Source: Thraustochytrium sp. TN22 (taxonomy: Eukaryota; Sar; Bigyra; Thraustochytrida; Thraustochytriidae). From it: 57,574 nucleotides of DNA. Positions 56,146 to 57,574 of this stretch are shown piece by piece. The translations under genes were made by a program, and so were the position numbers. Every line of letters starts with the position of its first letter. Within the stretch, counting starts at the first letter, position 1. Where the stretch lies: contig JABLUY010000234.1 of the NCBI GenBank assembly GCA_013306675.1, positions 1 through 57,574 of the forward strand, written 5' to 3'. Below the pieces are notes generated by a model. The model saw nothing but the letters and a program-made list of their open reading frames with translations. It was not told the origin of the DNA and did not search any database.

Positions 56146-57574
56146 TTCGCAGGCTGGCGCGGCGGCGTGGAGCGGCATTGGCGCCACGGCGTAGGCGCTG
56201 CGCACGGCGTGCAGACAGGCGCGCGCGCTGACAGCGAGGGCAAAGACTAAATGACGAGGCGGCGTCGCCCTGGGCTTGCGCCGCGCGGTGCTGCTGTCTT
56301 GCTCGCTGCGCGCAGCGGCGGCAGCACGAGGGCAGGGAGCTCGTGGAGGCGTGCGCTGCGGAGGCCGTGCTGTACGTGGTGACGCGCAGCATTGCGGACA
56401 GCCACGCGACCGGCGACGCCCATCCAGGTGCTGAGCAACGCCAAGCGCGGCTCCTGCAACGTAGCAGGAAGGCCGTGGGCCTCGCCTCGCCTCGCCTCAC
56501 GCAGCGGCATCGCGGTGCATCTTGTCGAAGAGCGTCGAAGAGCAGCTCGCCCAGCACCACGATTGGGCTGGCGCACGCGCGACGTCGCCGAATCCGTGCT
56601 GGCGCGGGGCGTGCTGGGCAGAGGCTTGTTGCACGCCAAGACGAGGAGACGGGTGAAATCGTTCACGACATTGCCATCGTGCACGCGCTACCAGACCCTG
56701 GCCGACGCGCTCCTGGGCGCCAGCGGCGACGCGCGCGCACCGCCAGCGGCAAGCAGCGCCTGGGAGGGCTCCGAGGACGCGGGCGTGCACGCTAACCTGG
56801 CCCGCTTCAAGGAGCGTCTCGCAGTTGGCCGAGATGCCCGCTGACGGCGTGAGCGTGGTCAGCGCGCCCATCAACGAGGCACTATGCCGCTTCGACCTCG
56901 GCGCCTGGATCTCGGAGCTGGCGCGCGACCTCGCCGTGAGGAGAGCGAGGGCGAAGGGTTGCGGCGGCGGCGCCGCGAGCGCCAGCAAGACGCGGCGGCC
57001 CATCCGAGCCTGTGCGGTCCGTCGCGTGCGCAGGCGAGCGGGGGCACGCCGGCGGCAGCCCCGTCGCTGGCCCCATGGCGTAGGCTGCCGTGCGCAGGCT
57101 GTGGTGCGCGACGCGCAAGCAGGCGAGCGGCGAGAACGTGCGTGGCGATGCGGGAGTGTCGCCCGCTGGCAGCCGCTGCGCGCCAACGAGAGCTGGACGG
57201 GCGCGCGAGGATGGCGCAGGCGTCGTGGCTCGCCAGGTGTGGCGCGCCAGGCGGCGCTCTCCTCGATGTCCAGGAGCCGCAGGACCGTGGACAGCAAGCC
57301 CATCTTGAAGCTGCACGCCCCGGGCTGCACCTCGAGCGCCAGCCAATCGAAGGCGAAGAGTGCAGCACCTGCGCAAGGCGCCCAGGCCAGCGTGGAGTCG
57401 CAGGCACGCCATGCAGGGGGGCGGGGGAGCGAGATGCAGCGGGCGGCGCCGTCAACATGCGCAGCGTAAGCCGGAGGTCCCTGCGCGCTGCCCCTGCTGG
57501 TTGGGTCGCGCGCCGCGGAGACATGTGCGACGCAGGGCTCTCGGATGAACTGTTGTGAAAAGAGCTTGTCGTGC
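56146..57574. other. Right edge, no certain gene; possible partial coding on the minus strand
   Basis: Very GC-rich with many overlapping open frames. On the minus strand, 57210-57400 reads A-L-F-A-F-D-W-L-A-L-E-V-Q-P-G-A-C and then G-L-L-S-T-V-L-R-L-L-D-I-E-E-S, which looks like protein, but start, end and splice sites could not be fixed. It may belong to a gene that continues beyond the window. Confidence 0.3.

Noticed and set aside
56340-56930. Myosin-head-like fragments on the plus strand (for example V-L-S-N-A-K and F-K-E-R-L-A)
   Set aside because: Matches are a few residues long, in different frames and not colinear enough to claim a relic.

Overview
The window is GC-rich nuclear DNA from a eukaryote, most likely a free-living protist. 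Evidence: single-exon genes for FEN1, the V-ATPase a subunit, a Yip1-family Golgi protein and an EAG-like K+ channel; at least two genes with short GT-AG introns (an ENY2/Sus1 gene with introns of 81, 70 and 95 nt, and an LRR gene with repeated introns of about 230 nt); and tRNA-like RNA genes ending in oligo-T. Genes are intron-poor, closely spaced and often divergent or convergent. A stramenopile such as a thraustochytrid is my guess, at low confidence. Coding regions have such strong GC bias at third positions that long antisense frames are open everywhere; these were ignored.

Left part (1-16 kb): two tail-to-tail paralogous Nudix hydrolases (NUDT5-type ADP-sugar pyrophosphatases). An exact 82-bp extra copy of the Nudix box lies 1.3 kb upstream of the first. 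They are followed by two tandem paralogues of about 1,580 residues that combine N-terminal ribonuclease-inhibitor-type LRRs, a divergent protein kinase domain, a TIR-like domain and a conserved C-terminal module of unknown function.

Middle (17-48 kb): a probably myristoylated protein with two START-like regions, a 2,016-residue orphan, three related Pol III-type tRNA-like RNA genes, then YIPF3-like/FEN1 (divergent), K+ channel/V-ATPase a (divergent), a CCHC zinc-knuckle protein with a UAP56-binding-like N-terminus, a prokaryote-type OPT transporter, four-exon ENY2, two orphan membrane proteins, a coiled/Ser-rich small protein and an AAAP amino-acid transporter.

Right part (49-57.5 kb): a decayed NACHT-type WD40 gene (at least 11 WD repeats, one frameshift, one WD tryptophan codon turned into TAG). 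Next to it is a gene built of seven tandem exon-intron modules; each exon encodes one 29-residue LRR in the same phase and the introns are nearly identical, so unequal crossing-over could add or remove LRRs without breaking the frame. The two genes share a homologous 5' segment of about 390 bp. The LRR-kinase-TIR pair, the WD40 relic and the expandable LRR array suggest that this genome maintains an NLR-like receptor repertoire. That functional reading is inference.
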